Assembly: GCA_039976075.1 (NCBI GenBank)
Contig: JBDWFY010000001.1
Location: 868,001-932,000 of the forward strand
Source: JBDWFY01 sp039976075
Lineage (GTDB): Bacteria > Pseudomonadota > Alphaproteobacteria > Rhizobiales > Stappiaceae
DNA length: 64,000 bases
Reading direction: 5' to 3'
Under the pieces are notes generated by a model, which was given only the letters and a program-made list of their open reading frames with translations, ran no database searches and had not been told where the DNA came from. The position numbers and the translations under genes are program-made. Positions 52,599 to 61,486 of the stretch are shown here, piece by piece (the first letter of the stretch is position 1; every line of letters begins with the position of its first letter).

Positions 52599-53723
52599 CT
52601 AGCCGCTGGGAACCGGGTTTCCTGACGTCAGGAATCCGAGAAGCAGGAATGTGAACAATCCGATCATGATTGCACCGCCAAACCTGATAAGTTTCTGGCT
52701 GTCCGGAGACGCCAGTCCGGCAAGAAGACCTTTGCTGCCGTCCCGGTCCGTTCTCTGTAGCCATGTGTAAAGGGCAACTGAAGATACGATCACCACGCCT
52801 GAAGCCACCGACTGCCAGAAGAACTCGATGCGCAGAGTAACGAGTGCGTTGATCATCATTGCCAGCATCACGACACCGGCAAAGGATCCGATCATCGACC
52901 CCCGACCACCAAACAACGACGTTCCGCCAACAACCACCGCAGCGATCACATGAAGATTAAAGTAAGGGGCAGATGTTGCCTGAATTGCATTCAATTTTCC
53001 CGTCAGCATCACGCCCGCCAATCCAGCGGCAGCGCCCATGAGTGTGTAGGCGTAAACCCGATGGCGATTGTTAGACACGCCGGTCATTTCTGCCGCTTCC
53101 GGATTTGAGCCGATTGCAATGGTGTAGCGTCCGAAATGAGTTTTGCGCAGCAGGATGTATCCGCCGATCATCGTTGCAATGCCGATCAGAACCGGTACCG
53201 GCAGAAAGAACGGAATGCGCTCGCGGCCAATCCACGTGATCAGCTCGGGAAAACGCGAAAGAACCAGCCCTTTGGCAAGCACCAGAGCAAATCCGCGATA
53301 AACCAGATCCATTGCCAGCGTGCCGATAAGATCCGGCACTTTCAGGCGCGTTATAACCAGCCCGTTGATCATGCCAAGGGTCGCGCCCAGCAGAATAGCA
53401 ATCGCCACTCCAGCCCAGGCAGGAAATCCGTAAACCTTGATCAAAAACGCCATGATAATGGCGCTGAGTGCGGCAATGGATCCGATGGAAAGATCGATAC
53501 CGCGCTGCGTGATAACGAGCGTCATGGCCATGGCCATCGGCATGTATAGCGCGGCATCAAGCAAGATAATTTCGATATTCGAAAACCGGAAGTAACGCGT
53601 CGGTTCCATGATCCCCATGAACACCACGATCATCAGGATCATGGCGATGGGACCGACAAAGCCGAGGTAGGGCTCGATAAATTTCTTCAGCCCGGAAGCA
53701 TTGCTTTGAGTTGCTGTTGACAT
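52599..53723 (-). CDS. Sugar-type ABC transporter permease (transporter 2)
   Basis: A 374-residue RbsC/FrcC-type permease with about nine to ten segments. Seen: ALYMPMAMAMTLVITQRGIDLSIGSIAAL (the family DLSVG-like motif), VAIAILLGATLGMINGLVITRLKVPDLIGTLA, NPEAAEMTGVSNNRHRVYAYTLMGA and VVVGGTSLFGGRGSMIGSFAG. ATG at 53723 avoids overlap with the ATPase stop at 53734; a start at 53762 would overlap it. Confidence 0.9.
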   Translation of the reverse strand: MSTATQSNASGLKKFIEPYLGFVGPIAMILMIVVFMGIMEPTRYFRFSNIEIILLDAALYMPMAMAMTLVITQRGIDLSIGSIAALSAIIMAFLIKVYGFPAWAGVAIAILLGATLGMINGLVITRLKVPDLIGTLAMDLVYRGFALVLAKGLVLSRFPELITWIGRERIPFFLPVPVLIGIATMIGGYILLRKTHFGRYTIAIGSNPEAAEMTGVSNNRHRVYAYTLMGAAAGLAGVMLTGKLNAIQATSAPYFNLHVIAAVVVGGTSLFGGRGSMIGSFAGVVMLAMMINALVTLRIEFFWQSVASGVVIVSSVALYTWLQRTDRDGSKGLLAGLASPDSQKLIRFGGAIMIGLFTFLLLGFLTSGNPVPSG

Positions 53724-53733
53724 GGTATTGCTC

Positions 53734-54498
53734 TCAGACTGCGGCTTCGGAAGCACCGACAATCAAGCCGAGTACTTCCTGGTTATCAGTTTCACTGGTT
53801 TTCAGAACGCCGACGCATTGTCCACGCCGCATGACCATCACACGGTCGGATACTTCGAAGACGTCATCGAGCGAATGGGAGATCAGCACGACGGAAAGAC
53901 CCTGTTCCCGAAGCGTCTTGATCAGCTTTAGCGTTCGGGCGGTTTCCTGAGGGCCAAGCGCAGCCGTCGGCTCGTCCATAACAAGTACGCGTAGATTTTC
54001 GTTATAGACCGCCCTGGCAATGGCGATTGCCTGCCGTTGACCGCCGGACAAACTGGACGTTTCAACCTCCATCGACTGGAGGGTTACGCCAAGCCGTTCC
54101 TTCAAAATGCGCACCGCTTCGGTGTGCATCCTTTTGTTGTCGAGCAACGTAATGCCCAGAAAGTTTTTCGTGAGTTCCGCCCCCAGGAAGAGGTTGTCGG
54201 ACGGTTTGAGATGATCTGCCAAAGCAAGCGTCTGATAAACGGCATCGATACCCATCTTGATTGCGTCGGCATGACTGCTCATCTCAAGCGGCCTGCCTTC
54301 AAGACTTATCGAACCGGCACTTGGCTGATAAACTCCCGTCAGTACTTTGATAAGTGTGGATTTGCCCGCACCATTATCACCGACAATAGCCAGAACTTCG
54401 CCCGGATACGCCGCCATCGACACATCTCTCAGAGCCGTTACTCCGCCAAAGTTTTTGGTTATCCTGCTCATGGAAATGATTGGCTGTGGCTCAGACAT
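53734..54498 (-). CDS. Sugar-type ABC transporter ATP-binding protein, single domain (transporter 2)
   Basis: A 254-residue ATPase. Walker A GDNGAGKSTLIKVLTG (about 38-53), Q-loop in DAVYQTLAL, signature LSGGQRQAIAIARAVY and Walker B LRVLVMDEPTAALG. Only one ATPase domain, like FrcA of the rhizobial fructose importer, unlike the two-domain protein of the neighbouring system, so it must act as a homodimer. A candidate LacI-type operator lies 42 bases before its start. Confidence 0.93.
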   Translation of the reverse strand: MSEPQPIISMSRITKNFGGVTALRDVSMAAYPGEVLAIVGDNGAGKSTLIKVLTGVYQPSAGSISLEGRPLEMSSHADAIKMGIDAVYQTLALADHLKPSDNLFLGAELTKNFLGITLLDNKRMHTEAVRILKERLGVTLQSMEVETSSLSGGQRQAIAIARAVYNENLRVLVMDEPTAALGPQETARTLKLIKTLREQGLSVVLISHSLDDVFEVSDRVMVMRRGQCVGVLKTSETDNQEVLGLIVGASEAAV

Positions 54499-54539
54499 TT
54501 CCTGCCTCCTGGTGGTTATTTCGCGTCATAAAACAAGAG

Positions 54540-54551
54540 GTTATCGTTAAC
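54540..54551. promoter_or_regulatory. Candidate LacI-type operator before transporter 2
   Basis: GTTATCGTTAAC, one base off the perfect palindrome at 61513. It sits 42 bases upstream of the single-domain ATPase start and inside a longer stem AGAGGTTA / TAACCTCT (54536-54555). Confidence 0.6.
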
Positions 54552-54570
54552 CTCTGATGGCGAATTAAGA

Positions 54571-54590
54571 GCGGGACTTTGATGTCCCGC
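54571..54590 (-). terminator. Hairpin ending transporter 1
   Basis: Perfect 7-bp GC stem GCGGGAC / GTCCCGC with a 6-base loop, 15 bases after the stop of the transporter 1 binding protein on the minus strand, followed there by TCTTAATT. It separates the two transporter units. Confidence 0.6.
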
Positions 54591-54605
54591 CCTCAGGCTG
54601 GCGCG

Positions 54606-55706
54606 CTACTTGCCCCAGATTTTGGCGTATTCTTCACGATAGCCATTGTCCGGATCAAACAGGTTGTTCTCACCGCCATCACCGGAAATGTTGTCGAGGG
54701 TCACCACATGCAGCGGCGTTGTATAGCCGGACCATTCTGCGCCTTGCATTGCGCGGTTCAGCTCATCGACCAACTGCCATCCCTGAAGATTGAGCGGCTC
54801 TGCGACGGTGACCGACTGGAACTGCTTACCCCGAATGCGCTGATAGGCACTTTCTGAACCATCACCAGCGGCTACAGCTTTGGGATTGGCGTCGCCCGCA
54901 ACGCCGGCAGCGGCAAGTGCAGGGCCCATGAAATCAAAATAGATGTCATTGATCGCCAGGCTGTGGGTCCACTTGTCACCATAACGCTGGAGCAAAGCAG
55001 TTGTGAGTGTCGGCATCCGATTTGACGTATCAGCAATCGGGGTATCGACATATTCAAGCACTGTACCACCCAGATTCTCGATGGTCTCTTTAATGCGATC
55101 CGCTTTGTCGATCGCAATCTGGTAGGTTGAATCCGTGAAAATCACGACACCGGGCTTGCCACCTGCATCGGCAAATGCCCATTTTGCAGCGGCTTCAGAT
55201 ACCGTCATCGCATCAGTTGAAACGTTCGAGAATATGCCCGCTTCTTTGTTTGGCCCGATGATAGTTCCTGAATGCCAGCTGACGAGTGGAATACCCGCTT
55301 CAATGGCTGCCTGAATCGCGGTTTGCTGCTCTGTAAGATCAGATCCACCGATAATAATGCCGTCTGGTTTCAGAGCCATCGCCTGCCCAAATGTGGCAGC
55401 TCTGCCGGAAACTGTACCGGCACCATCCAGTACTCGAACTTCCCAACCGATCTTTTTGGCTGCTTCCTCGACACCGTTTGCGACACCAAGGACACCTCCG
55501 TTCTTCATATCAGCAGCAAGATAAACAATGGTTTTTCCCGACTCTGCTTTGGGACCAGATGTCGGTCCATCCCACTCCGTCTTCGGACCGGCGTATTTCT
55601 TGACCTCATCCATTGCTTCGGAAATTTGATCCGCGTGCGCAACGCTGACAAATGGAAGCACAGCACTCAACAAAAGTGCACCTCTAACAAAAGACCTTCG
55701 ACGCAT
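54606..55706 (-). CDS. Sugar-type ABC transporter substrate-binding protein (transporter 1)
   Basis: A 366-residue periplasmic binding protein. The N-terminus MRRRSFVRGALLLSAVLPF resembles a twin-arginine signal (RRxFxRG), unusual in this family, followed by VAHADQISEA. The core KTIVYLAADMKNGGVLGVANGVEEAAKKIGWEVRVLDGAGTVS and PDGIIIGGSD are RbsB-like. Third gene of the unit ATPase-permease-binding protein. Substrate not assignable. Confidence 0.87.
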   Translation of the reverse strand: MRRRSFVRGALLLSAVLPFVSVAHADQISEAMDEVKKYAGPKTEWDGPTSGPKAESGKTIVYLAADMKNGGVLGVANGVEEAAKKIGWEVRVLDGAGTVSGRAATFGQAMALKPDGIIIGGSDLTEQQTAIQAAIEAGIPLVSWHSGTIIGPNKEAGIFSNVSTDAMTVSEAAAKWAFADAGGKPGVVIFTDSTYQIAIDKADRIKETIENLGGTVLEYVDTPIADTSNRMPTLTTALLQRYGDKWTHSLAINDIYFDFMGPALAAAGVAGDANPKAVAAGDGSESAYQRIRGKQFQSVTVAEPLNLQGWQLVDELNRAMQGAEWSGYTTPLHVVTLDNISGDGGENNLFDPDNGYREEYAKIWGK

Positions 55707-55762
55707 TGTTATCCTCCCTGCGTGATAAGACCCACCGATTGCCGGTTGATCCGTCTTTACAG

Positions 55763-56785
55763 CTACTTGCGAGCGGCGCCTTTCCGCCGCTGCGCATATC
55801 CGGCAATCCCGATCGCAACCAGGAGCGTCACCCCGTTAAACATGGGCTCGACCCAGAACGATCCGCCGAATTGCTGAATTCCTGAAATACCGACCGCAAG
55901 AATGGTGACACCACAAATGGTGCCCCACACATTCACGCGGCCGGGTTTGATTGTCGTGGAGCCCAGAAACGCACCGACCAGAGCCGGCAACAAATATTCA
56001 AGCCCGACACTTGCCTGGCCAATCCTGAGTTTGGAAGCGAGCAGGACTCCTGCCAGAGCCGTCATTGCTCCTGATGCGACAAAGGCACCGACAACAAATT
56101 TACGGTTTGGAATACCGTTGAGCTCAGCCGCTTTCGGGTTGGCCCCGATGGCATACAGGTATCGTCCAATGGGGGTGTATTCCAAAAGGACCCAAATTAT
56201 GATTGTTAGAGCAAGTACATAAAATCCGGTGATGGGGATACCGCCGATGAACGTACCGCTCATTGCATAGAATCCATCCGGCAAGGCACCGACAACCTGA
56301 CGTCCACCTGTGTGCCAGAGCGCCAAGGCGTACAGGACAGTTCCCGTACCAAGGGTCGCAATGAAGGCGTCGATCTTGGCGATCTCAACCAGAAATCCGT
56401 TCACCATGCCCACCACAACGCCCAGTCCGACGACAATCAGCACGGCGATGGGCCACGGAATGCCGAACATTGTCTGTAGTGAAATCGCAAGAATGTGCCA
56501 AAGGACAATGCCGTACCCGACTGTCAGGTCTATGCGCCCGGCGACCATCGGGATCATGGCGGCCAAACTCAGCAACGCGATGATCGCTTTATCGGAGATG
56601 ATGGCCCGCACATTGAGCATCGTAGGAAACGTGTTCGGCAGCATCACCGAAAACAACAACACCAGAAACAAAGTCAGAATCACCAAACCATAAACTGGCA
56701 ACAGTCGAATAATTTTGCCGCCCAGACTCATCCGGTTCAACTCAGCCTTGGTTGGCTCAAGGGCGCTGGATTCAATTGATTGCAC
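55763..56785 (-). CDS. Sugar-type ABC transporter permease (transporter 1)
   Basis: A permease of about 340 residues (RbsC type): AMIPMVAGRIDLTVGYGIVLWHIL, VVVGMVNGFLVEIAKIDAFIATLGTGTVLYALALW, GANPKAAELNGIPNRKFVVGAFVASGAMTALAGVLLASKL and PALVGAFLGSTTIKPGRVNVWGT. A GTG at 56785 preceded by GGGGAG is the best start. ATG at 56806 adds 7 residues, and a frame back to 56893 would run deep into the ATPase gene. It overlaps the ATPase 3' end. Confidence 0.87.
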   Translation of the reverse strand: MQSIESSALEPTKAELNRMSLGGKIIRLLPVYGLVILTLFLVLLFSVMLPNTFPTMLNVRAIISDKAIIALLSLAAMIPMVAGRIDLTVGYGIVLWHILAISLQTMFGIPWPIAVLIVVGLGVVVGMVNGFLVEIAKIDAFIATLGTGTVLYALALWHTGGRQVVGALPDGFYAMSGTFIGGIPITGFYVLALTIIIWVLLEYTPIGRYLYAIGANPKAAELNGIPNRKFVVGAFVASGAMTALAGVLLASKLRIGQASVGLEYLLPALVGAFLGSTTIKPGRVNVWGTICGVTILAVGISGIQQFGGSFWVEPMFNGVTLLVAIGIAGYAQRRKGAARK

Positions 56786-58322
56786 TGCGATGCTCCCCTG
56801 CCTCATTCTTTTCGGACTTTTCGGCCTCAGCTTCTCCGGCAGAAGCAGCCTGAATGAGGGATTCTGTTGAAAGACCAACACCGGACAATTCACTCACCAC
56901 CTGCCCTCGGCTGAACACTATGGCGCGGTGGCAAATTGCGGCCACTTCCTCGAAATCCGTTGATACCACGACAACGCCCATCCCTGTTGAAAGGGCGGCA
57001 AACAGCAGAGCGTAGATTTCGGCCTTGGCGCCAACATCCACACCGGCTGTTGGATCTTCGGCGATCAATAACTGCCTGTCAGTATCCAGCCAGCGACCGA
57101 CAACGACTTTTTGCTGGTTCCCACCCGACAGGGCTTCAATGGCCAATGTCGGGTCGTTGGGGCTCAGTCCCAACTTTTCACCGAGATCGTGACACAGCCT
57201 GGTTTCCGTCCCGTTTGCCATGGGCTGTAACAGTCTTCGCCCAGTCGCTTCCGGATTGATGAAGGCGTTCTCTCGAATGGTCAGCACTGGCGCAATGGAT
57301 TCGACAACGCGATCCCGAGCGACAAGACCAATTCCGGATTTCATTGCTGCGCGCGGCGATGAAAGGTCTGGCACCGTACCATTAAGCAGAACGGTACCCT
57401 CATGCGCTTCAGAGCCATAAAGGCTCCGGCCGACCTCTTCGTGACCAGCGCCTCGCAGACCCACAAGGCCGACGACCTCCCCCTGATTGACGTCAAAACT
57501 AAGCGGACCAATCTCTGGCATCGCCATGTCAGTGACACTCAAAATCGGCGCACCTACAGCCACAACCGGGCGCTCAATCTCACGTGCGCGGCGACCGACA
57601 ATGAGGTTCACCAGCTCAGGAGCGTTCGTATGGGCGGTATTCCTCATGCCGACCATCATGCCATCGCGCAAGACAGCAACCCTGTCGGCAATCTTGAAGA
57701 TTTCGTCGAGGCGATGGGAGACATAGATCATCCCGACCCCGTTATTTCGCAGCGGACGAAGTGCATTGAACAACCGTTCCACTTCGTCCGCCGGGAGGCT
57801 GGCTGTTGGTTCATCCAACACCAGAAAATCACACTCAACGGCGAGTGCGCGTGCGATCGCCACAAGGGACTTTTCAGTCCGGCTCAAGTCCGACACACGA
57901 GTCGTCGGGTCAAAATCGCAATCGACTTTTGATAGGGCAATTCTAGCGTTAACTTCGGCGCTGTTCCAATCGATCAGTCCGCGTTTGCGAGCGAAACCCT
58001 GAGCGAGGGCCATGTTCTCTGCAACAGTCATCCATTCGATCAAACCCAGGTCCTGGTGAATGAATGCAACGGCCTGCCGTTGATTGATCCGGGAGGAAGA
58101 ATGGGTATAAGGCTCGCCATCAATCGTCACCCTGCCCGCGTCCGGCTGGTGAATACCGCCAAGGACCTTGATCAGCGTGGATTTGCCTGCGCCATTTTCA
58201 CCCAAAAGTGCGACGATTTCGCCGCGGTCGACATGCATCGACACGCCCTTAAGAGCCTGCGTACCACCAAATGACTTGACGATATTGTCAAAAAACAATC
58301 CGTCGACTGGCGTTTTCGCCAT
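56772..58322 (-). CDS. Sugar-type ABC transporter ATP-binding protein, two domains (RbsA/MglA type, transporter 1)
   Basis: A 516-residue tandem ATPase. First half: Walker A GENGAGKSTLIKVLGG, a signature variant LSRTEKSLVAIARALA (not LSGG) and FLVLDEPTASL. Second half: degenerate Walker A GLRGAGHEEVG, signature LSGGNQQKVVVGRWL and LIAEDPTAGVDVG. This asymmetric pattern is normal for RbsA-like proteins, though the LSRTE variant in the first signature is notable. Start ATG at 58322 follows GGGAGG. First gene of its unit, with a LacI-type operator 46 bases upstream. Confidence 0.93.
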   Translation of the reverse strand: MAKTPVDGLFFDNIVKSFGGTQALKGVSMHVDRGEIVALLGENGAGKSTLIKVLGGIHQPDAGRVTIDGEPYTHSSSRINQRQAVAFIHQDLGLIEWMTVAENMALAQGFARKRGLIDWNSAEVNARIALSKVDCDFDPTTRVSDLSRTEKSLVAIARALAVECDFLVLDEPTASLPADEVERLFNALRPLRNNGVGMIYVSHRLDEIFKIADRVAVLRDGMMVGMRNTAHTNAPELVNLIVGRRAREIERPVVAVGAPILSVTDMAMPEIGPLSFDVNQGEVVGLVGLRGAGHEEVGRSLYGSEAHEGTVLLNGTVPDLSSPRAAMKSGIGLVARDRVVESIAPVLTIRENAFINPEATGRRLLQPMANGTETRLCHDLGEKLGLSPNDPTLAIEALSGGNQQKVVVGRWLDTDRQLLIAEDPTAGVDVGAKAEIYALLFAALSTGMGVVVVSTDFEEVAAICHRAIVFSRGQVVSELSGVGLSTESLIQAASAGEAEAEKSEKNEAGEHRSAIN

Positions 58323-58367
58323 GTCAGTTCCTCCCAAATCGGCAACAAATCTTGGTCAAAAAGAAAC

Positions 58368-58379
58368 GTTACCGATAAC
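58368..58379. promoter_or_regulatory. LacI-type operator before transporter 1
   Basis: GTTACCGATAAC, a near-perfect 12-bp palindrome 46 bases before the two-domain ATPase start on the minus strand. Its partner is at 58426, 58 bases away. Confidence 0.75.
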
Positions 58380-58425
58380 CTAACAACATAATTGTTTGCA
58401 CTTTCACTCGAAGTCAAGCAATAAA

Positions 58426-58437
58426 GTTACCGGTAAC
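58426..58437. promoter_or_regulatory. LacI-type operator before the regulator gene
   Basis: GTTACCGGTAAC, a perfect 12-bp palindrome 25 bases before the ATG of the LacI-type regulator. It suggests autoregulation and, with 58368, shared control of the divergent promoters. Confidence 0.8.
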
Positions 58438-58462
58438 GGAAAAAAATGACGTCAGGCTATTC

Positions 58463-59482
58463 ATGTCGAAAAGCAGCAAAAGAAAAAGAGGTACGACTCT
58501 CACTGAAGTGGCGGAAGCTGCCGGTGTTTCAAAAATGACGGCATCGCGCGTCTTGCGCAATGCCAGCGGCTTCTCCGAAGAAACACGGGATCGCGTCCTG
58601 AAGGAAGTTGATCGTCTGGGCTATGTTCCCAATCGGATCGCTGCAGCATTTGGTTCTTACGAAACATCCACCCTGATCGGCGTCAGCGTTCCGTGGCTGA
58701 CCAGCGGGCTGTTCGGATCGGTTCTGGATTCGATTGACCGTTCGCTTTCAAAATACGGCTATCAAACGATGATCGGCGCACATGAACAGTCAGCGGAAAC
58801 CGAAGAGAGTTGGCTGCGCGCCATCCTTGCCTGGCGCCCCGCCGGTGTGATCCTGAGCGGACGTCAGCATACGCCGGGAACGGTTGAAATCTTGCGTGCC
58901 CAATCGATTCCCGTCGTGGAAATCTGGAACCTGAACACCAGCCCTTTGGACATTTCCGTTGGCTTCAACCACCATGATTGCGGTTACGAAATGGGCCGTT
59001 TCATCGTCGGCAAGGGGCACAGACGGATCGCATATGTCGGCGCTGACATGAATGCGCCTGGAATGGGTAAAGTGCGGCTTGAGGGGTTTGACGCCGCGCT
59101 ACGTGATGCCTCGATCGAATGCGTAACCAAGGAAATACTGATTGATCGTGCCGGATTTTATCCAGGCTATTATGGAACCGAAAATGTTCTCAATCGATGC
59201 GGCGAATTGGATGCAATTTATTATCAGGACGATACAATGGCAGTCGGCGGACTCTTTTACTGCAAGTCCAAAGGCCTGCACGTTCCCGATGACATTGCCA
59301 TTGCCGGTTGGGGCGGCATGGAAATCGCTTCCGTTTTGCCCGAACGCCTAACGTCTACAACCGTTACAACCCAGTCTTTGGGCAAAACCGCCGCCGAAGC
59401 GCTCGTCGCGCGCATTCGTGGTGAATTCACGTCTGACGTAATTGTTGCTGATACACGGTTGGTGCCCGGCAACACGGTATGA
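58463..59482 (+). CDS. LacI-family transcriptional regulator (GntR-like)
   Basis: A 339-residue repressor-type regulator. Basic N-terminus, then the LacI helix-turn-helix TLTEVAEAAGVSKMTASRVLRNASGFSEETRDRVL (about 11-45) and hinge LGYVPNRIAAAFGSYETSTLIGV, followed by a periplasmic-binding-protein-like effector domain. The ASGFSEETR stretch and the recognition helix resemble gluconate repressor GntR, whose operators also have a CGGTAAC-like core from memory. Flanked by two matching palindromes and divergent from transporter 1, so it is the likely local regulator. Confidence 0.92.
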   Translation: MSKSSKRKRGTTLTEVAEAAGVSKMTASRVLRNASGFSEETRDRVLKEVDRLGYVPNRIAAAFGSYETSTLIGVSVPWLTSGLFGSVLDSIDRSLSKYGYQTMIGAHEQSAETEESWLRAILAWRPAGVILSGRQHTPGTVEILRAQSIPVVEIWNLNTSPLDISVGFNHHDCGYEMGRFIVGKGHRRIAYVGADMNAPGMGKVRLEGFDAALRDASIECVTKEILIDRAGFYPGYYGTENVLNRCGELDAIYYQDDTMAVGGLFYCKSKGLHVPDDIAIAGWGGMEIASVLPERLTSTTVTTQSLGKTAAEALVARIRGEFTSDVIVADTRLVPGNTV

Positions 59483-59498
59483 CGTTGTCCAAGGACCG

Positions 59499-60530
59499 CT
59501 AGGAAAACCTGATTTGAGTTTTCATGGCCTGGCTTCGGTCATTGGCAATTTCAAACCCCTTGACTGCATCATCGAGTGCAACAGTGTGCGATATCAGCGG
59601 CTTCACATTGATCACACCTTGTTGCATGAGTTTCACGGCCATGGCGAATTCTTCATGAAAGCGAAAGGAACCACGCAGATCCAACTCCTTGGCAGTTAAC
59701 ATCTGCATCGGAACTTCCATGTTTCCACCCAGACCCAATTGCATCACGATACCGCGCGGGCGTAGCGCTGCGATGCCTGCCGAGAGTGCAGGCGCTGCAC
59801 CAGAACATTCAAACAGGATATCGAAATAGCCCTTCCCGGCCTGGTAAGGGTCCAACCCTTCCGCGTCCTTTGCTACGTTGATAATCTGTGTCGCCCCAAC
59901 GCCAAGCGCATAATCCAGCGCTGCATCGACCAGATCGGTGACAACGATTTCAGCTGCGCCAGCCGCTTTTGCTGCGAGAATTGAAAGTGTACCAATCGGC
60001 CCGCTGCCAGTGATCAGCACCCTTTTTCCCAATATCTCACCGGCCCGACGGGCTGCATGCAGACACACAGACAGGGGCTCGGCCATTGCCGCCTCCCCTG
60101 CACTGAGTCCGTCCGCCTTTACGCACTGGCTGGCGTCGGCCACCAGCAGTTCGCGAAACGCACCTTGAATATGCGGGAACGGCATTGCAGAACCGTAAAA
60201 TCGCATGTTTTCACAGTGATTGTGCAACCCTCTGTGACAATAACCGCACTCATGGCATGGTCGTGAGGGAGAAACGGAAACCAAATCTCCAGTCGCCAGA
60301 CTGTCGACACCTTCCCCCAGCGCTTCCACAACACCGGCAACTTCATGTCCCAGGATCATGGGTTCCTTCAGGCGTACAGCTCCGAAACCACCGTGATTGT
60401 AATAATGCAGATCAGAGCCGCAGATACCGCCTGTCGCCAATTTTATCAGGACTTCGCCTCTACCGGGATCGGCGACATCTGCTGTCTCTATGCGGAGGTC
60501 CTTTGCCTGGTGAATTACAACTGATCGCAT
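59499..60530 (-). CDS. idnD: L-idonate 5-dehydrogenase-like zinc alcohol dehydrogenase
   Basis: A 343-residue zinc-dependent MDR enzyme. Catalytic zinc region GGICGSDLHYYNHGGFG (Cys, then GHEVAGVVEALGEGV with His-Glu), structural zinc Cys cluster CHECGYCHRGLHNHC, NAD-binding ITGSGPIGTLSILAAKAAGA. The GICGSDLHYY, CENMRFYGSAMPFPHIQGAF and LRGSFRFHEEF blocks match E. coli IdnD as remembered. IdnD oxidises L-idonate to 5-ketogluconate. It lies 8 bases after the 2-hydroxyacid dehydrogenase gene, forming an operon with it. Confidence 0.82.
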   Translation of the reverse strand: MRSVVIHQAKDLRIETADVADPGRGEVLIKLATGGICGSDLHYYNHGGFGAVRLKEPMILGHEVAGVVEALGEGVDSLATGDLVSVSPSRPCHECGYCHRGLHNHCENMRFYGSAMPFPHIQGAFRELLVADASQCVKADGLSAGEAAMAEPLSVCLHAARRAGEILGKRVLITGSGPIGTLSILAAKAAGAAEIVVTDLVDAALDYALGVGATQIINVAKDAEGLDPYQAGKGYFDILFECSGAAPALSAGIAALRPRGIVMQLGLGGNMEVPMQMLTAKELDLRGSFRFHEEFAMAVKLMQQGVINVKPLISHTVALDDAVKGFEIANDRSQAMKTQIRFS

Positions 60531-60538
60531 AACAGATC

Positions 60539-61486
60539 CTATAAAACGGGTGTGATCACTTCGCGCCCATCAAAATGAGCCAATAGGTTATTCAACACAA
60601 GGTCACCCATGGCTTTGCGTGTTTCCACGGTGCCTGATGCCTGGTGCGGCTGCAACAGCACATTATCCAGTTTCAGAAAACGTGGATTTATATCCGGTTC
60701 TCCTTCGAAAACGTCAATCGCCGCGGAACCGATTGTGCCGATTTCAAGCGCATCAAGCAGCGCGTTTTCGTCAATATTGGCAGCCCGGGATACGTTGATG
60801 AGCATTCCCTCCGGCCCCAGCGCCTCAAGCACTTCCTGGTTGACGATGTGTCGGGTTTCGGCAGACGCTGCCAATGTCACGAACAAAATGTCGCTTTTCT
60901 TCGCAAGCTCTACCGGGTCGGCAACAAACGTCCAATTGGCATCCACGTCACGCGGATTGCGAGCACTGTAGAAGATTTCCATATCAAATCCCGCTAGGCG
61001 GCGGGCAACTTCGTATCCAATACGGCCCAAACCCAGGATTCCCACCCGTTTGCCGTGGGCCCGCCTCATCAACGGGTACATGCCCTTTTGTGACCAATTG
61101 CCATTTACGACCCAGTGATGACCGCCGATTACACCGCGACTTTGCGCCAGCATCATCGCGACGGCGAGGTCCGCACAATCTTTGGTCAAGACATCCGGCG
61201 TGTTGGTAACCGTCACATTGTGGTCCCTTGCGGCCTCCAGATTCACCGCATCATATCCGACACCGTAGATTGAAATGATTTCCAGATTGGGCAGAGATTC
61301 AATAAGCGACCGGCTCGCGCCAAGGTCACCGCGGGTCGCAATTCCCTTTATTGACGCCCCGTGCCTCTCGAGAAAAACTTCTTTGTTATCTACATCAAAA
61401 AACCGATGCATCGTGAATATTTCGTTCAGTTTTTTCTCATCGTGCGTGTCGTAGGGACCGGTCTGCAACACTTCTATCTTTGACAC
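60539..61486 (-). CDS. D-isomer specific 2-hydroxyacid dehydrogenase (GhrB/2-ketogluconate reductase-like)
   Basis: A 315-residue NAD(P)H enzyme. Rossmann GILGLGRIGYEVARRLAGFDMEIFYSAR (about 150-177), VSRAANIDENALLDAL, catalytic Glu in IDVFEGEPDIN and His in VLLQPHQASGT. Family members reduce glyoxylate, hydroxypyruvate or 2-keto-gluconate. With the idonate-type dehydrogenase next to it, a keto-sugar-acid reductase is plausible. A palindromic operator lies 27 bases before its start. Confidence 0.87.
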   Translation of the reverse strand: MSKIEVLQTGPYDTHDEKKLNEIFTMHRFFDVDNKEVFLERHGASIKGIATRGDLGASRSLIESLPNLEIISIYGVGYDAVNLEAARDHNVTVTNTPDVLTKDCADLAVAMMLAQSRGVIGGHHWVVNGNWSQKGMYPLMRRAHGKRVGILGLGRIGYEVARRLAGFDMEIFYSARNPRDVDANWTFVADPVELAKKSDILFVTLAASAETRHIVNQEVLEALGPEGMLINVSRAANIDENALLDALEIGTIGSAAIDVFEGEPDINPRFLKLDNVLLQPHQASGTVETRKAMGDLVLNNLLAHFDGREVITPVL

